A stretch of DNA of 64,000 nt from Rouxiella badensis (lineage in GTDB: Bacteria > Pseudomonadota > Gammaproteobacteria > Enterobacterales > Enterobacteriaceae), in NCBI RefSeq assembly GCF_002093665.1, contig NZ_MRWE01000020.1:1-64000 (forward strand), written 5' to 3'. Position 1 is the stretch's first letter. Each line of letters starts with the position of its first letter. The translations under genes were made by a program, and so were the position numbers. Under the pieces are notes generated by a model. The model had not been told where the DNA came from, did no database searches, and saw only the letters and a program-made list of their open reading frames with translations. Positions 46,166-54,697 of the stretch are shown piece by piece.

Positions 46166-47251
46166 ATGAATTCAGGTTCACTTTTCCGTCATGCCAACCC
46201 CTATCCGCTCGGCGTAACCAGCGGCTATGTCAGCACCGTTCTCGGCCCGATGCCGGTTTGCGACCTGGGCGTGACCTTGATGCACGAACATATTTTGCTC
46301 GATGCCTCAGGGAAGTGGGTACCGCCGTGCTGTTGCAGCGAACGCCACATCGCCGAGATGCCGGTTAAAATCGAGAACCTCGGCGAACTGTCGTTAAATC
46401 CGCTCGCTAGCCGCGATAACTGTCAGCTTTTTGACGTCGATCTGGCAATTGAAGAACTGATGAAATTCAAGGCTCAGGGCGGTCAAAGCGTGATTGACCC
46501 GACCAATATCGGCATCGGTCGTGACCCGAAGGCGCTACAGCGTATCTCACGCCTGACCGGGTTGAATATTGTGATGGGCACCGGGTTTTATCTCGAACCC
46601 TCACACCCGGCCTATGTCAAAACCCATTCGCTGGAAACGCTCACCGATCTGCTAATCTACGACGTCGGCGGGTTTGACGACAAGCCGGAAGTGATTGCCG
46701 GTCTGATAGGCGAGATAGGCGTCTCGAGCGCCTTTACCGCCGATGAGCAAAAATCGCTGCGGGCGGCCGGTCGTGCCAATGCGGCAACCGGTGTCCCCCT
46801 CGAGGTGCATCTGCCCGGCTGGGAGCGATTGGGGCATAAAGTATTGGATATTCTGGCCGAAGAAGGTGCGGACCTGCATCACACCGTGCTTTGCCACATG
46901 AACCCGAGCTTTGCCGATAAAAACTATCAGCGCACCCTCGCCGAACGCGGCGCATTTCTCGAATACGATATGATTGGCATGAACTATTTTTACGCCGATG
47001 AAAGCGCCCAGTCCCCCTCTGACGAGGAGAATGCGCGCGCCATTCGCGAGCTTATCGACGAGGGTTTTATCCAACAGGTTTTACTCTCTCAAGACGTGTT
47101 TTTAAAAACAATGCTGACCCGCTTCGGCGGCCACGGCTATGGTTATATTCTCAAGCATTTTGTTCCCCGCCTGCGCCGTCATGGCGTTACCGGTGAACAG
47201 CTCGAGCAGTTGCTGATGGGTAATCCACAGCGCGTTTTTAGTCAACAGTAG
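46166..47251 (+). CDS. phosphotriesterase-like amidohydrolase (PHP-type, probable lactonase)
   Basis: 361-residue (beta/alpha)8 hydrolase of the phosphotriesterase family. Binuclear metal ligands are in place: His40 and His42 in LMHEHI, Glu183 in GEIG (the bridging ligand is Glu rather than carboxylated Lys, as in E. coli PHP), His215 in VHLPG, His244 in CHMN and Asp310 in SQDVF. Many members of this branch are sugar lactonases. It lies 4 bases after the permease gene, in the operon with the M20 amidohydrolase, so it acts on the imported compound or its first product (inference). Confidence 0.86.
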   Translation: MNSGSLFRHANPYPLGVTSGYVSTVLGPMPVCDLGVTLMHEHILLDASGKWVPPCCCSERHIAEMPVKIENLGELSLNPLASRDNCQLFDVDLAIEELMKFKAQGGQSVIDPTNIGIGRDPKALQRISRLTGLNIVMGTGFYLEPSHPAYVKTHSLETLTDLLIYDVGGFDDKPEVIAGLIGEIGVSSAFTADEQKSLRAAGRANAATGVPLEVHLPGWERLGHKVLDILAEEGADLHHTVLCHMNPSFADKNYQRTLAERGAFLEYDMIGMNYFYADESAQSPSDEENARAIRELIDEGFIQQVLLSQDVFLKTMLTRFGGHGYGYILKHFVPRLRRHGVTGEQLEQLLMGNPQRVFSQQ

Positions 47252-47299
47252 GTTCGCTCACACCAGGGAAACCTACGCTTTATGATTGCAGGAAAATGT

Positions 47300-48433
47300 A
47301 TGCAGACGGACCTCTCGGTCATCGAACTGACGCAAAAACTGCTGGCCTTCGACACCATCAACCCGCCCGGCAACGAGCAGGAATGTATGCTATGGCTCGC
47401 GGAGTACCTGCGACAGCATGGCTTTGAAGTAGCAACTCACGCCTTTGGCGAGAGCAGAATGAACCTGATTGCCCATTTAAACGCTAAGGATAAAACGCCT
47501 CCGCTGGCTTTTTCCGGTCATCTTGATACCGTGCCGCTGGGCAATGCCGCATGGCAGCAGAGTCCTTTCGGCGGTGATATCGTTGATGGAAAACTCTATG
47601 GCCGCGGCAGCAGCGATATGAAGGCGGCGATTGCGGCGTTTATTGTCGCCTGTCTTGCACAGCGAGATAACCTCCAGGCGGGCGTGGTGTTGCTGCTCAC
47701 CGGCGGTGAGGAAACCGGCTGCGATGGCGCACGCGCGCTTATCGACTCACCAGACATCAGGCTTCCGCAGCCCGCCGCGGTGATCGTCGGCGAATCGACG
47801 GCCAATTACCCGGTCATCGGCCATAAAGGTGCCTTGTGGCTGCGCTGCGAAACACACGGCAAAACGGCGCACGGCGCAATGCCCGAGTTGGGCATCAACG
47901 CGATTTATCTGGCGATGGATGCCGTCGGTAAAATACGCGGCTTCGAACCGGGCCCGCCGCATCCGCTGATGAAAAAACCGACGCTAAACGTCGGCGTTAT
48001 CCGCGGTGGGTTAAATATAAACTCCGTGCCAGACCGCGCCAGCTTTGACGTTGACCTACGTACCGACCCTACCATTGACCACCACTACCTCACCGAAAGG
48101 TTACAACGTCACCTTAGTGACGCTGTCACAATAACTCCGCTTATCGACTTGCCTGCCGTGCTCACCGACGGCCTGCATCCGTGGATCCAGAGCACCATTG
48201 CGCTGTGCCAGCCCTGGCATTCTGAGCCCATTACGCCGCGTATTGTGCCTTATTTTACCGATGCCTCGGTACTGCTGGCCGCGCTCGGCAATCCGCCCTG
48301 CGTCATTCTGGGCCCCGGCGAACCGGCGATGGCGCATCAGACCGATGAATATTGCAAGGTGGAGCGTTTGCTCGAGAGCGTAGACATTTACCAGACCCTG
48401 CTGGCGGATTTTAATACAAGGTTAAATAAGTAA
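47300..48433 (+). CDS. M20 family amidohydrolase (ArgE/DapE/YlmB-like)
   Basis: 377-residue zinc-dependent M20 peptidase/deacylase. Metal and catalytic motifs are FSGHLDTVPLG near residue 75, YGRGSSDMKAA near 106, and LTGGEETGCDGA near 138 with the catalytic Glu. The start at 47300 has AGGA upstream and is preferred over 47282. M20 members include acetylornithine deacetylase, DapE and the thiamin-pyrimidine deformylase YlmB. With TenA_E in the same locus, the YlmB-type role is attractive but unproven. Confidence 0.87.
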   Translation: MQTDLSVIELTQKLLAFDTINPPGNEQECMLWLAEYLRQHGFEVATHAFGESRMNLIAHLNAKDKTPPLAFSGHLDTVPLGNAAWQQSPFGGDIVDGKLYGRGSSDMKAAIAAFIVACLAQRDNLQAGVVLLLTGGEETGCDGARALIDSPDIRLPQPAAVIVGESTANYPVIGHKGALWLRCETHGKTAHGAMPELGINAIYLAMDAVGKIRGFEPGPPHPLMKKPTLNVGVIRGGLNINSVPDRASFDVDLRTDPTIDHHYLTERLQRHLSDAVTITPLIDLPAVLTDGLHPWIQSTIALCQPWHSEPITPRIVPYFTDASVLLAALGNPPCVILGPGEPAMAHQTDEYCKVERLLESVDIYQTLLADFNTRLNK

Positions 48434-48922
48434 CAGTTTGGTAACAAAAAGGATTGCGCTTAAAAAGGATGTCAAAATGTCTCTTGTTGAAGATTTTCAA
48501 TCCCCTCTTGCTGATGCCTAAATCGCCTGAAGGCCTCATGCTTTAAGGGGTGACGGCGATCACAGTTTTGAGTTTTTTATCCGTATCAATCCCCTGCCTC
48601 TTTACTAAAACCCCATACAAAAAATGTCTTTTAGTTCACATTTTTAGATCCCGCCACCTGATAACGTATCAAACGGTTCGCAATAGCACAAAATGTATAA
48701 GCCCAATGCCCACAAGGCTTTGCGGGCCATTTTTAGGGTTTTTAGTGGAAAAACAGTGACAAATAATTAATTTCGCAGCGAAACGATCTATTCACCCACG
48801 AAAAGAAGTGAATTAACATCCACGAAACATTTAAAAATAACTCAGTCACAATTAGGGTTTTGTGAACCCTTTGCTTCGATACCTTTTTACATTTGCTCAT
48901 TTTTTTAAAACTGGAACCGATC
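48434..48922 (+). other. 489-base gap before the GlcG-like gene
   Basis: Contains a 14-codon ORF (48477-48521) with a good AAGGA ribosome-binding site 44 bases past the M20 gene, and a CRP-like site (48549-48564). The rest, 48570-48900, is AT-rich without recognisable coding content and presumably holds the promoter of the dehydrogenase operon. Confidence 0.5.
48549..48564. promoter_or_regulatory. candidate CRP-cAMP binding site
   Basis: GGTGACGGCGATCACA matches the TGTGA-N6-TCACA consensus at 9 of 10 fixed positions. It lies about 370 bases upstream of the GlcG-like start codon, which is far unless the transcript has a long leader. Confidence 0.4.
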
Positions 48923-49390
48923 ATGAAACCTAGTCTTCTCTCTGTATTTTGCACCGCTGGCCTGATGTTTACGGCCACTTCTGCTCTGGCCGCCGTGCAT
49001 CCTGAACTCGACAATGCGCAGGCGCGCCAGGTGATTAGCAGCGTTAAAGCGACGATCGGTCAACAGCACAGCACCGGCTGTGTGGCGGTGGTTGACGCCG
49101 ACGGCAAGCTGCTGGCGTTTGAGCGTCTGGATAACTCTCCGGCTGGCTGCGTAGACGCCGCTATCGGTAAAGCGCGCACCTCGGCGCTCTACCACGCTCC
49201 TTCATTGAAATTTATGCAACGTCTGCAGGGTGGCGAAACGACAGTGCTGGCTATCCCGCACGCCGTTCCACTCGGCGGCGGCTACCCCCTGACGCTGTCT
49301 GGTGAAGTTGTCGGAGCCGTCGGCGTGAGTACCCCAAAACAGGATATTGACAATCAGGCGTCAGAAACCGCCGCAAGCGTTTTGAAATAA
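48923..49390 (+). CDS. GlcG/HbpS family (DUF336) periplasmic protein
   Basis: 155-residue protein with a Sec signal peptide (MKPSLLSVFCTAGLMFTATS, cleavage near ALAAV) and a single GlcG/HbpS domain (CVAVVDADGKLLAFERLD near 55, AIPHAVPLGGGYPLTLSGEV near 113, VGAVGVS). HbpS members bind heme; other DUF336 proteins accompany oxidoreductases without known function. It lies 19 bases before the dehydrogenase small-subunit gene, so it probably assists this periplasmic enzyme. The start at 48923 is chosen for the signal peptide; an upstream frame to 48893 adds no recognised sequence. Confidence 0.85.
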   Translation: MKPSLLSVFCTAGLMFTATSALAAVHPELDNAQARQVISSVKATIGQQHSTGCVAVVDADGKLLAFERLDNSPAGCVDAAIGKARTSALYHAPSLKFMQRLQGGETTVLAIPHAVPLGGGYPLTLSGEVVGAVGVSTPKQDIDNQASETAASVLK

Positions 49391-49409
49391 CCTCTAACGG
49401 AAGACAATC

Positions 49410-49949
49410 ATGATCAATCTTTCACGCCGCCGAATGGTCTTCGGCACTGCCAGCGTTGTTGCGGTCGGTCTCGGCAGCCAGTTGCTGGGCAGCAGTGTGT
49501 TCGGGACTCTGGCGCACGCCGCGCCACCTCTGGCATCAGCCATTACGATGCCAGACAACTTTATGCAGCTTTCCAAAAAGCTGACGGCCGTCGACAACCT
49601 CGAATCTCATCTGGGTCAGGCGCTTTACAGCTGGTTGCATCACGCCGAGCTAGACGCTCAGCTCGACGCGCTGGCGACCCTGCTCAGCGCCCACAGCGAC
49701 GTGGTAGGCGACCCGCTGCATCAGCTTCTGGCGCAGCAGCCTGCGGCGTTAGGTCAACTTTATCAGCAGCTGGTCAACGGCTGGTATCTGGGCGTGGTCG
49801 GTCAACCGGGCAGCCAGGTATGTATCGGTTTTGAAAATATTGTGAGTTACGAACTAGTGAAAGACAGCTTATTACCCCCAAGTTACGCGGTAGGCGAACC
49901 GAACTTCTGGATCCACAAACCTGACAGCGAGGCGCCAACCCATGGCTGA
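49410..49949 (+). CDS. FAD-dependent sugar/polyol dehydrogenase, small subunit (Tat signal)
   Basis: 179-residue small (gamma) subunit resembling membrane-bound FAD-sorbitol dehydrogenase subunit III. The N-terminus LSRRRMVFGTASVVAVG is a clear twin-arginine signal, cleaved near AHAAP. In this enzyme class the small subunit carries the Tat signal and the signal-less FAD subunit is exported with it. The domain shows NFMQLSKKLTAVDNLESHLG. It overlaps the large-subunit gene by 8 bases. Confidence 0.86.
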   Translation: MINLSRRRMVFGTASVVAVGLGSQLLGSSVFGTLAHAAPPLASAITMPDNFMQLSKKLTAVDNLESHLGQALYSWLHHAELDAQLDALATLLSAHSDVVGDPLHQLLAQQPAALGQLYQQLVNGWYLGVVGQPGSQVCIGFENIVSYELVKDSLLPPSYAVGEPNFWIHKPDSEAPTHG

Positions 49950-51546
49950 TTCATTGAACGCTGACGTTATCGTCATCGGAGCCGGTATTGCCGGTTCACT
50001 GGCCGCAGAGAAAATGGCCAAGGCTGGTGTCTCCGTGCTGATGCTGGATTCAGGTCCTTTCTTCAAGCGTGATGAAGCGGTAGAGCTGTTCCGCCAGTCT
50101 CCGCTTAAGGGTGACTTCACCGAACCGTATCCGGCAAAACCTTGGGCGCCACAGCCTAAGTTCCAGCCAAAAGATAACAACTACCTTATCCAGAAAGGTC
50201 CGGACGTGTATGCGGCGCAGTATCTGCGCGGCGTCGGCGGCACCACCTGGCACTGGGCGGGTCAGGCCTTCCGCCTGCTGCCTAACGACATGAAAATCAA
50301 GACCCTTTATGGCGTCGGTCGCGACTGGCCCATCGGCTACGAAGATCTTGAACCTTACTACATGGAAGCCGAGATCCAGATGGGTGTCTCCGGCGACGAT
50401 GACCTGGGCTCACCGCGTTCACAGCCTTATCCGCTGCCGGGTATCCCGCTGTCATACGGTTTTGAGCGCATTAAAGAGCGCGTTGCCTCATTGGGCTACG
50501 TGGTCGGTATCGGTCCTCAGGCGCGTAACAGTATTCCTTACGACGGTCGCCCGGCCTGCTGCGGTAACAACAACTGCATGCCCGTCTGCCCTATCGATGC
50601 CCAGTATCACGGCGGTATCTCTGCGCGCAAAGCGGTAGAGGCCGGTGTGCGCATCATCGCCAACGCGGTGGTGTACAAAATTGAGGCTGACGACAGCGGC
50701 AACATCGTGGCTATCCATTATCTGGATAAAGAGAAACAGACCCACAAGGTCACCGGCAAGCGTTTCGTTCTGACCGCCAACGGTTTGGAAAGTCCAAAAC
50801 TGCTGCTTATCTCCACCAGCGAGAAATATCCAAACGGTATCGCCAACAGCTCCGGCATGGTGGGTCGTAACCTGATGGACCACCCGGGCACGTCGGTCGA
50901 GTTCCTTGCCGACGAGCCGGTATGGTTTGGCCGTGGCCCAATGCGCCCGGGCAGTATCAACAACCTGCGTGACGGCGATTGGCGCGGTGAGCGCTCTGCG
51001 CTGCGCGTCGACCTGGCAAACACCTCACCGGTGCGTACGCTGACCGAACGTCTGGTGAAACAGGGTTACTATGGCAAGGCGCTGAACGACAAGCTGGCCT
51101 ATCAGGCACCGCGTTACGTGCTGCTGAACTGCCTGCTGGAGATGCTGCCAGAGCCGGAAAACCGCGTTGTGCCGAGCAAAACCGAGAAAGACGAATGGGG
51201 CATTCCACGTCTCGAGGTGTATTACAAGTTCCCTGAGTACGTCAACAAAGGCTATGACCAGTCGATGATTGACTTCAAGAAGATTGCCGAAGCGATGGGC
51301 GGAACCGAAGTGGTTTACAGCAAACGTGGCGTTTACAACAACAACCAGCACATCACTGGCACGATGATTATGGGCAGCGACCCTAAAGATTCGGTGGTTG
51401 ACGGAAACTGCCGCACGCATGATCACCCGAACCTGTTTATCGCCGGTACCGGCATCATGCCTTCTGCCTCAACCGTTAACTCGACGTTAACCGGTACGGC
51501 GCTGGCGCTTCGCATGGCTGACTCGGTGCTGAAAAGCCTGGCCTGA
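49942..51546 (+). CDS. GMC-type FAD dehydrogenase, large subunit with Fe-S cysteine motif
   Basis: 534-residue GMC oxidoreductase. The FAD Rossmann motif VIVIGAGIAGSLAAEKMAKAG lies at about residues 9-29, and GGTTWHWAG near 98 is the second FAD-binding segment. A cysteine set, CCGNNNCMPVCPIDAQYHGG near 210, matches that holding a 3Fe-4S cluster in bacterial FAD-glucose dehydrogenases. C-terminal active-site region ASTVNSTLTGTALALRMAD. There is no own signal peptide, consistent with piggy-back Tat export. The substrate may be sorbitol, gluconate, 2-ketogluconate or fructose; sequence alone does not decide. Confidence 0.88.
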   Translation: MADSLNADVIVIGAGIAGSLAAEKMAKAGVSVLMLDSGPFFKRDEAVELFRQSPLKGDFTEPYPAKPWAPQPKFQPKDNNYLIQKGPDVYAAQYLRGVGGTTWHWAGQAFRLLPNDMKIKTLYGVGRDWPIGYEDLEPYYMEAEIQMGVSGDDDLGSPRSQPYPLPGIPLSYGFERIKERVASLGYVVGIGPQARNSIPYDGRPACCGNNNCMPVCPIDAQYHGGISARKAVEAGVRIIANAVVYKIEADDSGNIVAIHYLDKEKQTHKVTGKRFVLTANGLESPKLLLISTSEKYPNGIANSSGMVGRNLMDHPGTSVEFLADEPVWFGRGPMRPGSINNLRDGDWRGERSALRVDLANTSPVRTLTERLVKQGYYGKALNDKLAYQAPRYVLLNCLLEMLPEPENRVVPSKTEKDEWGIPRLEVYYKFPEYVNKGYDQSMIDFKKIAEAMGGTEVVYSKRGVYNNNQHITGTMIMGSDPKDSVVDGNCRTHDHPNLFIAGTGIMPSASTVNSTLTGTALALRMADSVLKSLA

Positions 51547-51600
51547 TTCTTCTAAGGGACTGCGGTAGCCCACCGAGGGGTATCGTATGAGGATGTGGAA

Positions 51601-52923
51601 ATGAAAATGAAATATTTGCTGGCGGCATTATTGCCTCTGGCGGCCGCGACCAGCGCTTTTGCAGACGATGCGTCAAGCTCGGCAGACATGATTAAACGCG
51701 GTGCCTATCTGGCAACCGCGGCAGACTGTACCGCCTGTCACACGGCACCGAATGCGGCTAAGAACCAACAGTTTGGCGGCGGTTATCCGCTGGCATCGCC
51801 GTTTGGTGTGATTTATGGCACTAACATCTCCTCCGATAAGCAGTTTGGTATCGGCAACTGGACCGACGACGAGTTTGTACGTGCGGTGCGTGACGGCGTG
51901 GGTAAAGACGGACAGCAGCTGTATCCGGCGATGCCTTACGACTCATTCACCAAGATGAAACGTGATGACGTGTTGGCAATCAAGGCCTATTTGATGTCCT
52001 TACCGGGCGTTCATGCGGCACCGGCCAAGACTGACCTCTCCTTCCCGTTCAACCAGCGCTGGGGCATGACGTTCTGGAAATGGTTCAACTTTGATAAGGG
52101 CGAGCTGAAGAACGATCCGACCAAGAGCGATGACTGGAACCGTGGCCGTTATCTGGTCGATGCGATGGAGCACTGCGGCACTTGCCACACGCCACGTAAC
52201 CTGACCATGGGCATGGACAACAGCAAAGCCTTCTCAGGCGGTGATCTGGGGTCATGGGTCGCGTTCAACATCACGCCAGACAAAAATGCAGGTATCGGTA
52301 ACTGGTCGCAGCAAGATCTGGTCACTTACCTGAAGACCGGTGATGTAGCAGGCAAAGCCTCGGCTTCTGGCGCAATGGCTGAGGCAATTGAACACAGCCT
52401 GCAGCACCTGACCGACGGCGACCTGAACGCAATTGCCACCTACATTCGCTCCGTTCCGGCGATTGCAGATGACAAACAGACTCAGCCGCGTGATTCGTTC
52501 GGCAAACCGGCAACCGACGTGTTCGCTGACCGTGCTAACGCGGTTCCGTTTGACAAAACCGCGTCAGCGCTGTTCAACAGCAACTGTGCGGCCTGTCACG
52601 GCCAATCAGGTGGCGGTATCGGTAAGGGCTTCCACGCTTATCCGTCGCTGTTTAACCACACCAGCACCGGTGCAGCAGACAGCCGCAACATGGTTTCCGT
52701 GATCCTCGGCGGCGTTCAGCGCCACATGGACCAGGGTGAAGTCATGATGCCTTCATTTGCCAACCAGCTGAACGACGAACAGATTGCACAAATCAGCAAC
52801 TACGTCAGCAACCAGTTCGGTAATCCGGCAGGTGCCACCGTCACGGCGAAAGAAGTGGCGAAAATGCGCAAAGCGGCAGACCTGACCTATCCACCGAAGA
52901 TTGAAGACGGTACTCAGAAATAA
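51601..52923 (+). CDS. triheme cytochrome c subunit of the FAD dehydrogenase
   Basis: 440-residue membrane-attached cytochrome c with a Sec signal peptide (MKMKYLLAALLPLAAATSAF). It has three heme-binding CxxCH motifs: CTACH near 43, CGTCH near 192 and CAACH near 328. It passes electrons from the FAD/Fe-S subunits to the quinone pool. The start at 51601 has GAGG eight bases upstream; a GTG at 51595 is in frame. A strong terminator follows, closing the operon. Confidence 0.92.
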   Translation: MKMKYLLAALLPLAAATSAFADDASSSADMIKRGAYLATAADCTACHTAPNAAKNQQFGGGYPLASPFGVIYGTNISSDKQFGIGNWTDDEFVRAVRDGVGKDGQQLYPAMPYDSFTKMKRDDVLAIKAYLMSLPGVHAAPAKTDLSFPFNQRWGMTFWKWFNFDKGELKNDPTKSDDWNRGRYLVDAMEHCGTCHTPRNLTMGMDNSKAFSGGDLGSWVAFNITPDKNAGIGNWSQQDLVTYLKTGDVAGKASASGAMAEAIEHSLQHLTDGDLNAIATYIRSVPAIADDKQTQPRDSFGKPATDVFADRANAVPFDKTASALFNSNCAACHGQSGGGIGKGFHAYPSLFNHTSTGAADSRNMVSVILGGVQRHMDQGEVMMPSFANQLNDEQIAQISNYVSNQFGNPAGATVTAKEVAKMRKAADLTYPPKIEDGTQK

Positions 52924-52972
52924 TTCAGGAAAAAATCAGGCTATATCCCTGAGAACTCTTTGAGAACCCGAC

Positions 52973-53001
52973 AAAAGGCCGAACAGTGTTCGGCCTTTTT
53001 T
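52973..53001. terminator. strong bidirectional terminator
   Basis: AAAAGGCCGAACA and TGTTCGGCCTTTT pair perfectly around one central base (in practice a hairpin with a small loop) and are followed by more T residues. It ends the dehydrogenase operon and, read from the other side, the PEBP-family gene. Confidence 0.85.
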
Positions 53002-53019
53002 ATTCTCCACAGGCGGCCG

Positions 53020-53589
53020 TTACTCACCGAAACGAGCCACCAGCGTGGCATTGTCGATGGCATGCCCTTTAAGCCGCTCGAACAGCTGGTCATAGGTTAA
53101 GCCTTTCGGCAGCGCGTTCGGCGCTAAATCCGTGGCAATCAGCTGCACGATATAGTGATGCGAACCGGTGCCGACCGGTGGACAAGGCCCATTATAGTAG
53201 CCGTGTCCCATGGTATTCCTCCCGCCGACGAAGCCTTTACCCTCGCTTAACGCATCCTGAGCAAAGCCGGTTGCGGTGGCCGGAATACCGTAAGTCACCA
53301 GATGATTGACCCCAAGACCGTGATTGGCGTCGACGTCGCGAATCGTCAGCGTGAAGCTTTGGGTCCCCTTAGGTGCGTTCTGCCAGCTGAAGGCAGGAGA
53401 GAAATTGTCGCCGATACAGGCGGGATTAGCCTTGATGTTGCCGGCAAACTGCTTTGCCAATACGCCATTATCGGTAAAAGCAGGCGAACTCAGCGTAAAC
53501 ATTGGTGCAGGCGCTGCGCTAGCCATAGACGTCCATGCACAGAGTGCCAGCCCTGCCACCGTTTTATAGAACGAAATCGATTTAGCCAT
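53020..53589 (-). CDS. YbhB/YbcL family (PEBP-like) periplasmic protein
   Basis: 189-residue phosphatidylethanolamine-binding-protein fold with a Sec signal (MAKSISFYKTVAGLALCAWT, cleavage near ASAAP). The ligand-pocket motifs are DNFSPAFSWQNAPKGT, IRDVDANHGLGVNHLV and YNGPCPPVGTGSHHY. The start at 53589 has AAGGA upstream; the open frame extends to 53748 without signal-like sequence. It is a stand-alone gene. The molecular role of enteric YbcL/YbhB proteins is poorly defined; YbcL of uropathogenic E. coli affects neutrophil migration. Confidence 0.9.
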   Translation of the reverse strand: MAKSISFYKTVAGLALCAWTSMASAAPAPMFTLSSPAFTDNGVLAKQFAGNIKANPACIGDNFSPAFSWQNAPKGTQSFTLTIRDVDANHGLGVNHLVTYGIPATATGFAQDALSEGKGFVGGRNTMGHGYYNGPCPPVGTGSHHYIVQLIATDLAPNALPKGLTYDQLFERLKGHAIDNATLVARFGE

Positions 53590-53750
53590 GTTTGACATCC
53601 TTGCTTGATAAAAAAGACACAAGAACAGTAAGGATAGCAAAGCGGTGCTTTCTCTCAGTTCAGGAAAGCTTTTTAATTGCAAAGAGATGTGAAAATTCTT
53701 GTTATAAGCGTTTTCGTTACTGCCCCTCCTCATTACCTGTTTAGGCAATA

Positions 53751-53801
53751 AAAAAGCGTCCTGTTAGCGCTCAGTTCCCTGAACGCTAACGGACGCCTTT
53801 T
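53751..53801 (-). terminator. long terminator hairpin downstream of the second peptide ABC operon
   Basis: GCGTCCTGTTAGCG pairs with CGCTAACGGACGC (one bulge), flanked by A- and T-runs on both sides. Read on the minus strand it ends in TTTTTT and lies 216 bases past the operon's last stop, immediately upstream of the PEBP-family gene. Confidence 0.6.
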
Positions 53802-54016
53802 ATTCACAAACTTGAACCGGGCCGCCGTTGGCGCGGTTTATACCCAAGGTCAATGCAGCTTATATGCCAAGATTTTCAGCCCCGCGATTACTCAGACAAT
53901 CAATAAGTTAGCCTTGATGCAATCGGGGGGTGATGATTTTTTGCACTAAAAGTGACGCCGTTGCACAACAATATAGCCATTGAGAATAAAGCAACGCCCC
54001 GTGTCAGTCTCAGCCA

Positions 54017-54697
54017 TTATCCCAGCACAATTCCCTTCGCCATCGTCACATGGCGATCGCACATGTGGTCAATAACGTCGGCATCATGGCTTACCAGAAT
54101 CATCGTTAAATTCCCGGCCGCCTTCAGTTCATTAAGCAGATTGAGGATTTCTGCCTGCACCGACATGTCCAGCGCCGAGGTGGGCTCATCGAGCAACAGC
54201 AGTTTTGGCTTGAGCAACAGCGCACGAACAATGGCCACACGCTGGCGCTGACCGCCGGAGAGCTGGTGCGGATAACGATGAATTAACGCCGGATCCAGCC
54301 CCACCAGGCGGAAACCTTCCGCCACTTTTTGCTCAATATCCTGCTCTTTCAGCAGTTTTAGCGGCTCACTCAGCGTGCGTAAAAGTTTGTGCTTGGGATG
54401 CAGCGAAGCATACGGGTCCTGAAACACCATCTGTACCTCGCGACGCAATACGCCGGTAAACGGTTTGCCCGGCGTCAGGCGGTGGCCGAGCAGCGTCATG
54501 TCGCCCGTCCACTGCGTATTTAGCCCGGCAAGCACCCACAGCAGCGAGGATTTCCCGCAGCCAGACGGTCCGACCAACCCGAAACACTCTCCCTGATTGA
54601 TGGTCAGGTCGACGTCATGAACCACCGTACGCACGTCATAACCTTGACGGTGAGAAACGCTGAGTTGATGCAGTTGGGCAATAATTTCTCTGCTCAT
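54017..54697 (-). CDS. second peptide ABC transporter, ATP-binding protein (DppF-like)
   Basis: 226-residue ATPase with Walker A GPSGCGKSS near residue 40, Q-loop MVFQDPYASLHPKHK, signature LSGGQRQR and Walker [13 protein letters not shown]. Coupled to the preceding gene by ATGA at 54694-54697. Upstream in-frame sequence to 54793 is inside that gene. It is short for the family, ending soon after the H-loop region (VSHDADVIDHMC). Confidence 0.9.
   Translation of the reverse strand: MSREIIAQLHQLSVSHRQGYDVRTVVHDVDLTINQGECFGLVGPSGCGKSSLLWVLAGLNTQWTGDMTLLGHRLTPGKPFTGVLRREVQMVFQDPYASLHPKHKLLRTLSEPLKLLKEQDIEQKVAEGFRLVGLDPALIHRYPHQLSGGQRQRVAIVRALLLKPKLLLLDEPTSALDMSVQAEILNLLNELKAAGNLTMILVSHDADVIDHMCDRHVTMAKGIVLG

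Noticed and set aside
53590-53748. N-terminal extension of the PEBP-family protein
   Set aside because: The signal peptide begins at 53589 with a good ribosome-binding site; the extra residues look non-coding.
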